In this document: one piece after another, positions 1 to 6,932 of the stretch | How the letters are laid out: each line of letters begins with the position of its first letter | How positions within the stretch are numbered: the stretch's first letter is position 1 | Assembly (NCBI GenBank): GCA_023151275.1 | Contig: JAKLJI010000019.1 | Coordinates: forward strand, 1-61,882 | DNA length: 61,882 nucleotides | From: Bacteroidia bacterium | GTDB taxonomy: Bacteria > Bacteroidota > Bacteroidia > UKL13-3 | Direction: 5' to 3' | Program-made: the position numbers and the translations under genes | The notes under the pieces: generated by a model | What the model saw: the letters and a program-made list of their open reading frames with translations, nothing else | Told to the model about the DNA's origin: nothing | Databases searched by the model: none

Positions 1-347
1 ATTTTTTGGCCTTGTTCACCGCTGGCAATCAATCTCTCTCCTACCCTAGCCTCATAGGAACAGATGATTTCATTTTTTTCGATTGATTTCAGGGTTGCAG
101 TAAAATCAACCCGAGAGCCCAATAACGCGGGACTATGATGCCGTATGCTGAGAAAGGTTCCAATTCCTTCCTCATCCTCCTCCTTCATGTCGAGCACAAA
201 CAAACGGCAGCACCATTCTGCATCTCTGCCTAAGGCAAAAGTGGCATAAACCGGATGAACTGCTCCGCTTTCAAAAGCAGCTGTATCTTTTTCGCTTACC
301 TGAACCGAAAAAAACTTTTGATCGCCTGAATGAAATGGAGTCAACAC
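1..347 (-). CDS. Thioesterase-like hotdog protein (FlK-type), 3' end cut by window edge
   Basis: About 115 residues are visible; the C-terminal end lies off the left edge. The translation carries HPVYATFALGRDAEW, RLFVLDMKEEDEEGIGTF and HHSPALLGSRV, the pattern of the single-domain hotdog family related to the fluoroacetyl-CoA thioesterase FlK; members hydrolyse or bind acyl-CoA thioesters, but the substrate here cannot be told. No ATG fits: an in-frame TGA lies two codons before a GTG (345-347) that is followed directly by a TTG, so one of these starts the gene. A -7-like TATATTTG ends 4 nt before the GTG, so the mRNA may be nearly leaderless. It lies 64 nt downstream of the Mn transporter gene on the same strand, but a shared function is not apparent. 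Confidence 0.75.
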   Translation of the reverse strand, partial: MLTPFHSGDQKFFSVQVSEKDTAAFESGAVHPVYATFALGRDAEWCCRLFVLDMKEEDEEGIGTFLSIRHHSPALLGSRVDFTATLKSIEKNEIICSYEARVGERLIASGEQGQK

Positions 348-411
348 GGCTCAAATATACAATGAATGCAGCAAAGAGACGCTTGAAAAGCTTTGAATCC
401 AACGCCGAACT

Positions 412-2286
412 TCAAGGATTGGACTTTACTACCAGCACTGGAATATCAACAAGATGCCTTACCGAATCAACAGTTGAACCAAAAATAAAATCCTTAAACA
501 CATGGTGCCCATGGGCTCCAAGCACCAACAATTCAATTTCTTCTGATTTTACAAAGCCGGTTATTGCAGTGGTACGATTGCCAAATCCCAAGCAAGCCTT
601 TACAGAAAATCCCTTTTCCTCAAGCTCATTGATATAACTGCTTAAATAAATTCGGTCAGACTTGGTTTCTTCGTCTTCTACCTGGCCTTCGTATTGGCGA
701 GCAGCAGCTGATTCCACCACGTGAATAAGAACATACCTAGACTGTTTTCCTCCCATTTTTATGGCATGTGAAATTGCCATTGAATCCGTTTTGCTAAAAT
801 CAACCGCAATGCCAATACACCCATAATTAGCCAATTTCTGAAATTGAATGGGAGCCATTTTGGCGTGAGGAATAATTTGTCGGCGTGCATGCTTTTGCAT
901 GAATAGCGGCTGAATGACAATCCATACCAATAACAGAAATGCAAAAGCTACTAAACTTACAATAGGTATAGAAAGCCAGAGCGCATCACCATAAGAAGAT
1001 TGAAAGAAGTTGCCCAACTCCTCTGCCACCAACTTAAAATTGAGGAAGATTATAATACCTGCAACCAACCACGACAATACAGTTAGCCAGGTTTTAATCC
1101 GGAACTCACCCATAATATGTCGAGATGAGCTGAAATGAATTAGCGGCACAATGGCAAAACCCAATTGAATACTTAAAACAACCTGACTTAAAATGAGCAA
1201 TTCACCCAAACGGTCTTCACCAAGGTAAACTATAGTGAACACAGCAGGAAGCACAGCCAACAGACGAGTTATCATTCTGCGCAGCCAGGGACTAATGCGT
1301 AGGTTCAGGTATCCCTCCATCACAATTTGTCCGGCAAGCGTACCTGTAATGGTTGAACTTTGTCCGGCCGCAATAAGTGCAATTGCAAATAACGAAGGCG
1401 CCAGATTGCCAAACATACCTCTCAACAACTCATGCGCATTTGAGATATCGGCTACTTCAAGAAATCCATTTTTATAAAAAGCAGAAGCTGCCAATACAAG
1501 AATTGCTGCATTTACGAAAAATGCCGCATTCAAAGCAATTGCGGAATCGAGAAAATTGTACTTCAAGGCTTTCAAAATTCCATCTCTATCGCGGGTAAAA
1601 CGGCGTGTTTGAACCAATGAAGAATGCAGGTACAAATTGTGAGGCATTACGGTTGCACCAATAATTCCAATGGCAATGTACAAGGCGTCTCCCCCAGGAA
1701 TGGAAGGCACAAAACCTTTCACCAATTCAGCGGCATCAGGTTTTACAATAAACAGTTGGGCTATAAATGAAAGGCCAATAATTCCAACCAAACTAATAAT
1801 AAAGGTTTCTAGTTTACGAATTCCTTTATTGAGTAAAAACAGCAGAACAAAGGTATCTAAAACGGTTATGGCTACGCCCCAGAGCAACGGGATATCAAAC
1901 AAAAGTTGCAGACCAATTGCCATACCAATTATTTCCGCCAAATCGGTTGCCGCAATGGCCACTTCTGCAAATGCATATAGCGAAACATTAACCCAGGCCG
2001 GATACTGTTGGCGACTAGCCTGTGCCAAATCCCAACCTTTCACCACTCCGAGACGAGCCGAAAGTGATTGCAGCAACAGTGCCATCAAATTGCTCATGAG
2101 GAGCACCCAAATAAGACTATATCCGAATTGGCTTCCACCGGCAATATCGGTGGCCCAATTCCCAGGGTCCATGTAGCCAACACTTACCAGGTAAGCCGGA
2201 CCAATAAATGCAAGGAACTTTCTGAAACCTCCTTTGCTTTTGGAGGTATCAACACTTTCGTGGACTTCGCTCAATGATTTTTCCAT
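412..2286 (-). CDS. mntH: NRAMP divalent metal transporter fused to a universal stress (UspA) domain
   Basis: 624 residues. Residues ~25-450 form the NRAMP fold (proton-coupled Mn2+/Fe2+ uptake, inner membrane, about 11 helices), with the metal-site motif DPGNW in helix 1 and MPHNLYLHSS in helix 6. From ~485 to the end is a UspA domain with the nucleotide-binding motif GAHGHHVFKDFIFGST. NRAMP proteins alone are about 400-450 residues, so the C-terminal third is an added cytoplasmic domain. The start ATG lies 34 nt after the stop of mntR, so both are probably one transcript under metal control. That the Usp domain senses nucleotide or stress state to gate transport is only inference. Confidence 0.92.
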   Translation of the reverse strand: MEKSLSEVHESVDTSKSKGGFRKFLAFIGPAYLVSVGYMDPGNWATDIAGGSQFGYSLIWVLLMSNLMALLLQSLSARLGVVKGWDLAQASRQQYPAWVNVSLYAFAEVAIAATDLAEIIGMAIGLQLLFDIPLLWGVAITVLDTFVLLFLLNKGIRKLETFIISLVGIIGLSFIAQLFIVKPDAAELVKGFVPSIPGGDALYIAIGIIGATVMPHNLYLHSSLVQTRRFTRDRDGILKALKYNFLDSAIALNAAFFVNAAILVLAASAFYKNGFLEVADISNAHELLRGMFGNLAPSLFAIALIAAGQSSTITGTLAGQIVMEGYLNLRISPWLRRMITRLLAVLPAVFTIVYLGEDRLGELLILSQVVLSIQLGFAIVPLIHFSSSRHIMGEFRIKTWLTVLSWLVAGIIIFLNFKLVAEELGNFFQSSYGDALWLSIPIVSLVAFAFLLLVWIVIQPLFMQKHARRQIIPHAKMAPIQFQKLANYGCIGIAVDFSKTDSMAISHAIKMGGKQSRYVLIHVVESAAARQYEGQVEDEETKSDRIYLSSYINELEEKGFSVKACLGFGNRTTAITGFVKSEEIELLVLGAHGHHVFKDFIFGSTVDSVRHLVDIPVLVVKSNP

Positions 2287-2320
2287 GGTATTGGGACTGT
2301 TTAAGGCGGTTGAAAATAGA

Positions 2321-2977
2321 TTATACTTTCATGAGGAGGTTTCGGGCAACTTCGGCACTCACCTGAATTTCTTTTTCTGCATTTAAGCGAATGCTCATGC
2401 TTTTATCAAAGGCATTTTTTTCTAGCACTTCAACAGAGATACCTAGTACCAGATTCTGTTTTTGCAGATACTGAAGGAAAACCGGGGAGTGATTTACGAC
2501 ACCACTAATTATAGCAAAAGCTTTTTCGGGCATTTGTTCAAGTAAGATTAGCGCCTGTGATAGCATTTTGCCATCTTGTTGCGGAATAGGATCACCATGT
2601 GGGTCGTGCTTAGGAAAGCCAAGGAATTCATCCAGCTTATCTACCAATTCTTCAGATTTGATATGCTCCAATTGTTCGGCCAATTCGTGAACTTCATCCC
2701 AGGTGAAACGCAATTTATCTACCAGAAAGGTTTCCCAAAGCCTATGCTTTCTAACCAATCCAATTGCTACTTTCCTGCCAGCTTCGGTAAGCACAACGCC
2801 TTTGTATTTCTCGTATATGAGTAAACTTTTACCCGAAAGCTTTTGAACCATATCAGTAACAGAAGCAGCTCGGGTATTCAAGGAATCAGCAATGGCATTT
2901 GTGCTTACCGCTTCTTCTTGACGTTCTTGTAGCTTGTAGATGGCTTTTAGGTAGTTTTCTTCTGTAAATGAATACAT
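2321..2977 (-). CDS. mntR: Metal-dependent transcriptional regulator, DtxR/MntR family
   Basis: 218 residues with the three-part plan of long DtxR-family members: winged helix (~1-65), metal-binding dimerisation domain (~66-140, including HDPHGDPIP and the HELAEQLEH helix), and an FeoA-like SH3 domain (~150-218). Such proteins repress metal uptake genes when Mn2+ or Fe2+ is bound. The gene is followed by the NRAMP transporter and is preceded, 11 nt before its ATG, by a perfect 14-bp inverted repeat of DtxR/MntR-site form, so it probably represses itself and the transporter. Choice of manganese over iron rests on the neighbour gene only. Confidence 0.9.
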   Translation of the reverse strand: MYSFTEENYLKAIYKLQERQEEAVSTNAIADSLNTRAASVTDMVQKLSGKSLLIYEKYKGVVLTEAGRKVAIGLVRKHRLWETFLVDKLRFTWDEVHELAEQLEHIKSEELVDKLDEFLGFPKHDPHGDPIPQQDGKMLSQALILLEQMPEKAFAIISGVVNHSPVFLQYLQKQNLVLGISVEVLEKNAFDKSMSIRLNAEKEIQVSAEVARNLLMKV

Positions 2978-2988
2978 AGCTGCAAAAT

Positions 2989-3020
2989 AAACAATTTTTA
3001 GACTAATCTAAAAATTGTTT
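2989..3020. promoter_or_regulatory. Palindromic operator upstream of mntR-mntH
   Basis: Perfect inverted repeat: AAACAATTTTTAGA (2989-3002), spacer CTAA, and its exact complement at 3007-3020. The core TTTAGACTAATCTAAA has the TTTAG...CTAAA form bound by DtxR/MntR-type repressors. It ends 11 nt before the mntR start codon, where a repressor would cover the promoter. A -7-like TTATTTTG follows it on the minus strand, 5 nt before the ATG. Confidence 0.8.
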
Positions 3021-3043
3021 TCAACCAATCAAAACCAAGTCCA

Positions 3044-3074
3044 TTCCAGAGCTGTTTAAAAAGAGTTACCTTTG
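3044..3074 (+). promoter_or_regulatory. Probable Bacteroidota promoter for the small membrane protein gene
   Basis: TTC, 20-nt spacer, TACCTTTG (3067-3074). This matches the phylum consensus TTG-N19/20-TAnnTTTG except for one base of the -33 element. The start codon follows 16 nt later. Confidence 0.55.
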
Positions 3075-3090
3075 AACTAAACCAGAAATT

Positions 3091-3255
3091 ATGTGGCAAA
3101 AATTTGTTTCTTACCTTGCCTTTTGGCGCAAACCTGACCCTGACAGTCCGTCATCCTTTAATTTAAAAATCATGCATGGGATTAATCGCGTCAGTATTTT
3201 CATGTTTTTGATTGCACTTTTGGTCATTCTTTTCCGATTGGTACGCAGTTTGTAA
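3091..3255 (+). CDS. Small single-span membrane protein (DUF6728-like)
   Basis: 54 codons from ATG to TAA. The N-terminal half is polar (WRKPDPDSPSSFNLK) and is followed by MHGINRVSIFMF and a hydrophobic segment ending in RLVRSL, so one membrane helix near the C-terminus is expected. I recognise the NLK-MHGIN-RISIFMFL pattern as a short conserved Bacteroidota family (I believe DUF6728), whose function is unknown. It has its own promoter-like sequence and ends 24 nt before the zinc peptidase gene, so the two may be cotranscribed. Confidence 0.7.
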   Translation: MWQKFVSYLAFWRKPDPDSPSSFNLKIMHGINRVSIFMFLIALLVILFRLVRSL

Positions 3256-3279
3256 TCAAGAAATCATTATCATAAAACT

Positions 3280-3954
3280 ATGTTGTATTTCATTGTTCCT
3301 CTCCTGCTAAGCTTTTTAGTTAGTTGGAGATTCAAGTCAAAAATTAAAGAATACTCTCAGGTAGGTTTAGCCAATCGCCTAACCGGTGCTGAGATTGCCG
3401 AAAAAATGCTTCGGGAGAATGGAATTTACGATGTGCGGGTTTTGAGCACAGATGGCCAATTAACCGACCATTACAACCCCACAGACAAAACCGTGAATTT
3501 GAGTCACGACGTATATTATGGACGCAGTGTTATGGCGGCAGCTGTTGCAGCGCACGAATGCGGACACGCTGTTCAGCATGCCAATAGCTATGCTTGGTTG
3601 AATTTCAGATCGAGCATGGTGCCTGTGGTGAGTTTTGCATCCAATTGGGTTCAGTGGATTTTGTTGGGTGGCGTTTTGTTGGTAAACAAATTCCCTATGT
3701 TGTTACTGGGCGGAATTGTATTGTTTGCCCTAACTACTTTATTCTCCTTGGTAACACTTCCGGTTGAATTTGATGCCAGCAAAAGGGCACTGAATTGGTT
3801 GAACGAACGCGGAATGGTTAGAGACAATGAAGGTCCAATGACTAGGGATGCTTTGAAATGGGCAGCTATGACCTATGTAGTTGCTGCCATTGCTTCGGTA
3901 GCTACCCTGTTGTATTACTTACAGATTTTTATGGGTAGCCGACGGGAGGAATAA
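3280..3954 (+). CDS. Membrane zinc metallopeptidase, YugP family
   Basis: 224 residues. The zinc motif HECGHAVQHA is at ~residues 90-99, preceded by the NPTDKTVNLSHDVYYGRSV segment typical of the YugP-like putative neutral zinc peptidases. Hydrophobic helices lie at the N-terminus, at ~114-160, and near the C-terminus, with FDASKRAL between, as in the family. It is an inner-membrane protein whose substrate is not established for the family. It lies downstream of a small membrane protein gene and is closed by a strong terminator. Confidence 0.9.
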   Translation: MLYFIVPLLLSFLVSWRFKSKIKEYSQVGLANRLTGAEIAEKMLRENGIYDVRVLSTDGQLTDHYNPTDKTVNLSHDVYYGRSVMAAAVAAHECGHAVQHANSYAWLNFRSSMVPVVSFASNWVQWILLGGVLLVNKFPMLLLGGIVLFALTTLFSLVTLPVEFDASKRALNWLNERGMVRDNEGPMTRDALKWAAMTYVVAAIASVATLLYYLQIFMGSRREE

Positions 3955-3971
3955 GAAAATTAATTTGTCTG

Positions 3972-4008
3972 AAAAGCTGCTTCAACTTGGATTGAAGCAG
4001 CTTTTTTT
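3972..4008 (+). terminator. Rho-independent terminator after the zinc peptidase gene
   Basis: Perfect 14-bp stem (3972-3985 with 3992-4005), loop CTTGGA, then a run of T. Confidence 0.9.
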
Positions 4009-4064
4009 ATGCTTGAAGGTTAATGAGATTCTCGACAGAAGTCTTGCTCGAAAAACTAAATTTT

Positions 4065-4110
4065 CACCGCAAATCATGCGGCGAAAAAGTGCTTTTTTCG
4101 CCGCATGATT
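4065..4110. repeat. Three-half-site repeat, copy downstream of fic
   Basis: Contains CACCGCA-AATCA-TGCGGCG followed by a 17-bp perfect inverted repeat (4072-4088 with 4094-4110, loop GTGCT) built on GCGGCGAAAAA. The same arrangement lies just upstream of the fic start codon in the same orientation. In the fic direction no T-run follows, so it is not a classical terminator and may be a second operator. Confidence 0.7.
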
Positions 4111-4157
4111 AAAATTTATGAATAAAATGAAATAGTTCTTTCCCTTCAATGGACGGG

Positions 4158-5282
4158 TTAAGCAATCTTGGGCAACCTAATATGCTTTGGACTAACAATT
4201 ACGTAATTGGTTTTCTTACCACTATCCTCCGCTTTCAGCATTCCTTTATGAACAAGATCCTGCAAATCACGCAAGGCAGTATCGGTGGAGCATTTTGCCA
4301 TTTTAGCATACGTTGAGGTGCGCAAAAAACCAACTTCCTTTTCGTAATTGTCATAGATATAGTTGATAACTAAGCGCTGCCTTGAATTGATGCTTTTGGA
4401 TTTGTGACTATCCCAAAAATATGCCTTATCCAAGATAACTTCCAGATTCTTCTCGCTTGAACGTAAAGCTCTTTCGAAGCAACCTAAAAACCATTCCAAA
4501 TATTCGGTAATATCTGTTGTTCCCTTCTGGGTTTTCTCAAGGATATCATAATAGCTTTTTTGCTCCTTAACCAGCTGATTTGAAAGACTATAAAATCGAA
4601 TTCTGCTTGAATCGCTTTGGGTTAAAACCTTATCCAATATTGCACGAGCTATCCTTCCATTGCCATCATCAAAGGGGTGAATGGTTAAAAACCACAAATG
4701 CGCAACAAGTGATTTTAGAACCAAATCAAGCTGGGTATCTCTGTTTAGCCAATCCAAAAAAACATGCATTTCTTCAGGAACTCGATTGGCTGAAGGCGCT
4801 TCAAAATGAATCTTTTCCTTACCAAAGTTTCCTGAAATTACCTTCATGCCACCAGAACGGTATTTGGCCACATCAATTTGAAGATGACCACTATATCCGG
4901 ATTGAAAAAGCGAATTGTGCCAACCGAATAAACGTTCGGAGCTAAGTGGTTTATCAAAATTTTGGGTGGCATCCAACACCACATCAACTACTCCCTCAAT
5001 GTTTCGGGGTATTTTGATTAGGGTTGTATTTTCAATTCCCAACTTTCGAGCAATTGAGGACCGAACAAGTTCAGGGTTTAAAAATTCACCTTCAATTCGG
5101 GAGGTATCTACCACATCAAGAATGAGGGATTCAAGTGTAGCTCTTTCGTTAAACTCAAAACCCAAACTCTCCATTCGGCCAAGTAAACGCCCTTGCAAAT
5201 ACCTAACAGAAGTAAGAACAGGAGTAAGTTTATCCCTGTCCCAATAAAAATTTGGCCAATCTTCTCTTTCGTGAATGTACAT
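4158..5282 (-). CDS. Fic family AMP-transferase with DUF4172 and winged-helix domains
   Basis: 374 residues. Order: N-terminal DUF4172-type region (~1-80; REDWPNFYWD, RYLQGRLLG), an inhibitory helix with TSRIEGE that fits [S/T]xxxE[G/N], the Fic core with HPFDDGNGRIAR (~residues 203-214), and a C-terminal winged helix (~300-374). Fic proteins transfer AMP from ATP to protein hydroxyl groups; the inhibitory glutamate before the core marks class II, which is self-inhibited. The C-terminal helix-turn-helix and the palindromic repeat 5 nt before the start codon suggest that it controls its own promoter; that is inference. No antitoxin gene is adjacent. The target protein is unknown. Confidence 0.92.
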   Translation of the reverse strand: MYIHEREDWPNFYWDRDKLTPVLTSVRYLQGRLLGRMESLGFEFNERATLESLILDVVDTSRIEGEFLNPELVRSSIARKLGIENTTLIKIPRNIEGVVDVVLDATQNFDKPLSSERLFGWHNSLFQSGYSGHLQIDVAKYRSGGMKVISGNFGKEKIHFEAPSANRVPEEMHVFLDWLNRDTQLDLVLKSLVAHLWFLTIHPFDDGNGRIARAILDKVLTQSDSSRIRFYSLSNQLVKEQKSYYDILEKTQKGTTDITEYLEWFLGCFERALRSSEKNLEVILDKAYFWDSHKSKSINSRQRLVINYIYDNYEKEVGFLRTSTYAKMAKCSTDTALRDLQDLVHKGMLKAEDSGKKTNYVIVSPKHIRLPKIA

Positions 5283-5287
5283 TTTAC

Positions 5288-5328
5288 CACCGCAAATTAT
5301 GCGGTGAAAATACTATTTTTTCACCGCA
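5288..5328. promoter_or_regulatory. Operator-like repeat just upstream of fic
   Basis: Palindrome CACCGCA-AATTA-TGCGGTG (5288-5306), overlapping a second inverted repeat GCGGTGAAAA / TTTTCACCGC (5301-5310 with 5318-5327). It therefore holds three half-sites of GCGGTGAAAA form. It ends 5 nt before the fic ATG, and it is repeated with C/T substitutions at 4065-4110 beyond the other end of fic. Confidence 0.65.
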
Positions 5329-5332
5329 CACC

Positions 5333-5837
5333 AAAAAAAACTCAGAAAATCACCTTTTTACGAAAACAACAAACCCGAATTAATTCCGATGCATTTCCTT
5401 TTTTGTTGGAAAACGTCCAACTCCTAGTCAATTGGCGAGACTTAGAGAAAACCTTGAAGGTGGTAAAACGAAGCAAGACCTTTTGATGGATGGAGATTTC
5501 GGGGTTGTAATGGGCTTGTCTTGCAAACTCGGATTCACATAGCATCGAAATTTTGGATGGAGTTGGATTCTGCTTTTGATTTTTAGACAATTGTTATCCA
5601 GCAGGTAATTTGCCTTAGGGGCAGAAGCGGTGCCCCGCAAAGCAGCAACTTTAGCGTTTTGCAGGAGGGCGGGCTGCCGGCAGAAAGCCCCGACAGCCTG
5701 CTAAAAACGCAAAGCTTGCGGCTGCGGAGTACAAGCGGATGACCCGGGCCAGGCGGCAACATGAAGCTATAAACTCTTCCAATTTGGATAGCCGCCACTG
5801 GCAAGGCCCAAAAACAAACTGGAAACGGATTTAAATC
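5333..5837. other. Gene-free region with a GC-rich hairpin element (5618-5796)
   Basis: 505 nt between fic and mltG without a credible gene. 5333-5617 is ordinary AT-rich sequence in which I see nothing. 5618-5796 is much richer in G and C than its surroundings and strongly structured. GGGGCA/TGCCCC form a hairpin at 5618-5636. At 5642-5725 a long imperfect stem pairs GCAGC with GCTGC, CTTT-GCGTTTT-GCAGG with CCTGC-AAAACGC-AAAG, and GGGCT with AGCCC around the palindrome CTGCCGGCAG. GGCGGC (5752-5757) can pair with GCCGCC (5791-5796). Short open frames crossing it have no recognisable protein character. It could be a dispersed repeat or a structured RNA at the 3' end of the mltG transcript. 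Confidence 0.55.
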
Positions 5838-6890
5838 CTAATTGATACCTCTTTGGTTGAGCGCCATTTGGTACAAACGGGCGTTGTTTTGATGTTGACG
5901 AAGGTTGGCAGCGAAATTGTGGTATCCGCTAAAATCTTCTTTGGCGCAGAAATAGAAATACTCGTGTTTTTGCGCATTTAAGACGGCATCAATGGCTTGC
6001 ACACTTGGCATGCAAATGGGACCAGGCGGAAGTCCGGCGTATTTGTAGGTATTGTAAGGCGACTCAATGGCGGTATGGAACGATGTTACTCTTCGTATTT
6101 CGTTGTTATTCCAGGCAAATATGATGGTTGGGTCGGCTTGAAGTGGCATTCCGGCACGCAACCTGTTTAGATAAACGCCAGCAACTACTGGCATCTCATC
6201 TGTTTTATTGGTTTCTTTTTGTACAATAGAAGCCAGGGTGGACACTTGTTGTTGAGTAAGGTTTAAGTCTAGGGCTTTTACAATTCGCTCCTTATTCCAA
6301 AACTGTTTGTACTCGCGTTGCATGCGGGTAATGAGCTGTTTGGAATTGGTATTCCAGTAAAAATTGTAGGTATTGGGTACAAAGAGGCTAATTACTGTGT
6401 TGGAATCAAATCCCAATTCGTTTAACACCACCGGATCGCGAAGTTGTTGCAACAAATCAAGGCTATCTAACTCGAGTTGATGACTAAAAAAACCTGCGAT
6501 TGAATAGATGTCCTGTGCTTGTTTCAATACCACATTAAGGGTTTGTTGCTTTCCTGAAATCAGCAAACGAATGAGTTGCATATTGCTCATGCCTTCCTCA
6601 AACTGGTAACGACCGGGCTTTAGCTTTTTATCGAGGCTAAACAACTTGCCCAAGCGGCGAAAACCATCGTGATTTTGGAGAATGCCACGGGTTTCGAGTC
6701 TGAAAATAAAATTCTCAAAACTTTGTCCGGTGCGTATGGTAATGGCTTGAGGGAATTTTACATTGGGTGAAAAAACATCGGCATAAATTCGGTAAACGGA
6801 TGTGATAAGCAGCAATGCTATCACCACCGACAGGTATTTGAATCCCTTACGGGTTTTTAGGTAACGCTGAAAAAAACTATATGCCTGCAC
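5838..6890 (-). CDS. mltG: Endolytic murein transglycosylase MltG
   Basis: 350 residues, usual for the family. One membrane helix near residues 19-38 is followed by a LysM-like part and the YceG domain with ASIVQKETNKTDEMPVV, GVYLNRLRAGMPLQADPT, and SPYNTYKYAGLPPGPI. The QKET segment carries the family's catalytic glutamate. The enzyme cleaves nascent peptidoglycan strands near the inner membrane and helps set glycan length. The start appears to be GTG, since no ATG precedes the membrane helix. It lies 42 nt downstream of the cytochrome gene, at the end of a five-gene run on this strand. Confidence 0.93.
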   Translation of the reverse strand: MQAYSFFQRYLKTRKGFKYLSVVIALLLITSVYRIYADVFSPNVKFPQAITIRTGQSFENFIFRLETRGILQNHDGFRRLGKLFSLDKKLKPGRYQFEEGMSNMQLIRLLISGKQQTLNVVLKQAQDIYSIAGFFSHQLELDSLDLLQQLRDPVVLNELGFDSNTVISLFVPNTYNFYWNTNSKQLITRMQREYKQFWNKERIVKALDLNLTQQQVSTLASIVQKETNKTDEMPVVAGVYLNRLRAGMPLQADPTIIFAWNNNEIRRVTSFHTAIESPYNTYKYAGLPPGPICMPSVQAIDAVLNAQKHEYFYFCAKEDFSGYHNFAANLRQHQNNARLYQMALNQRGIN

Positions 6891-6932
6891 CTTACGAATA
6901 AACGATAAAATGCCAGCAAGTGCAAACCCGAA

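Noticed and set aside
335-637. Plus-strand frame over the NRAMP-Usp 3' end
   Set aside because: Antisense to the conserved Usp domain; no family.
4072-4110. 17-bp hairpin after fic as a terminator
   Set aside because: No T-run follows in the fic direction and the sequence repeats the operator-like element upstream of fic.
5342-5804. Short frames between fic and mltG, including ones over the GC-rich element
   Set aside because: No recognisable protein features; the region is better explained by inverted repeats.
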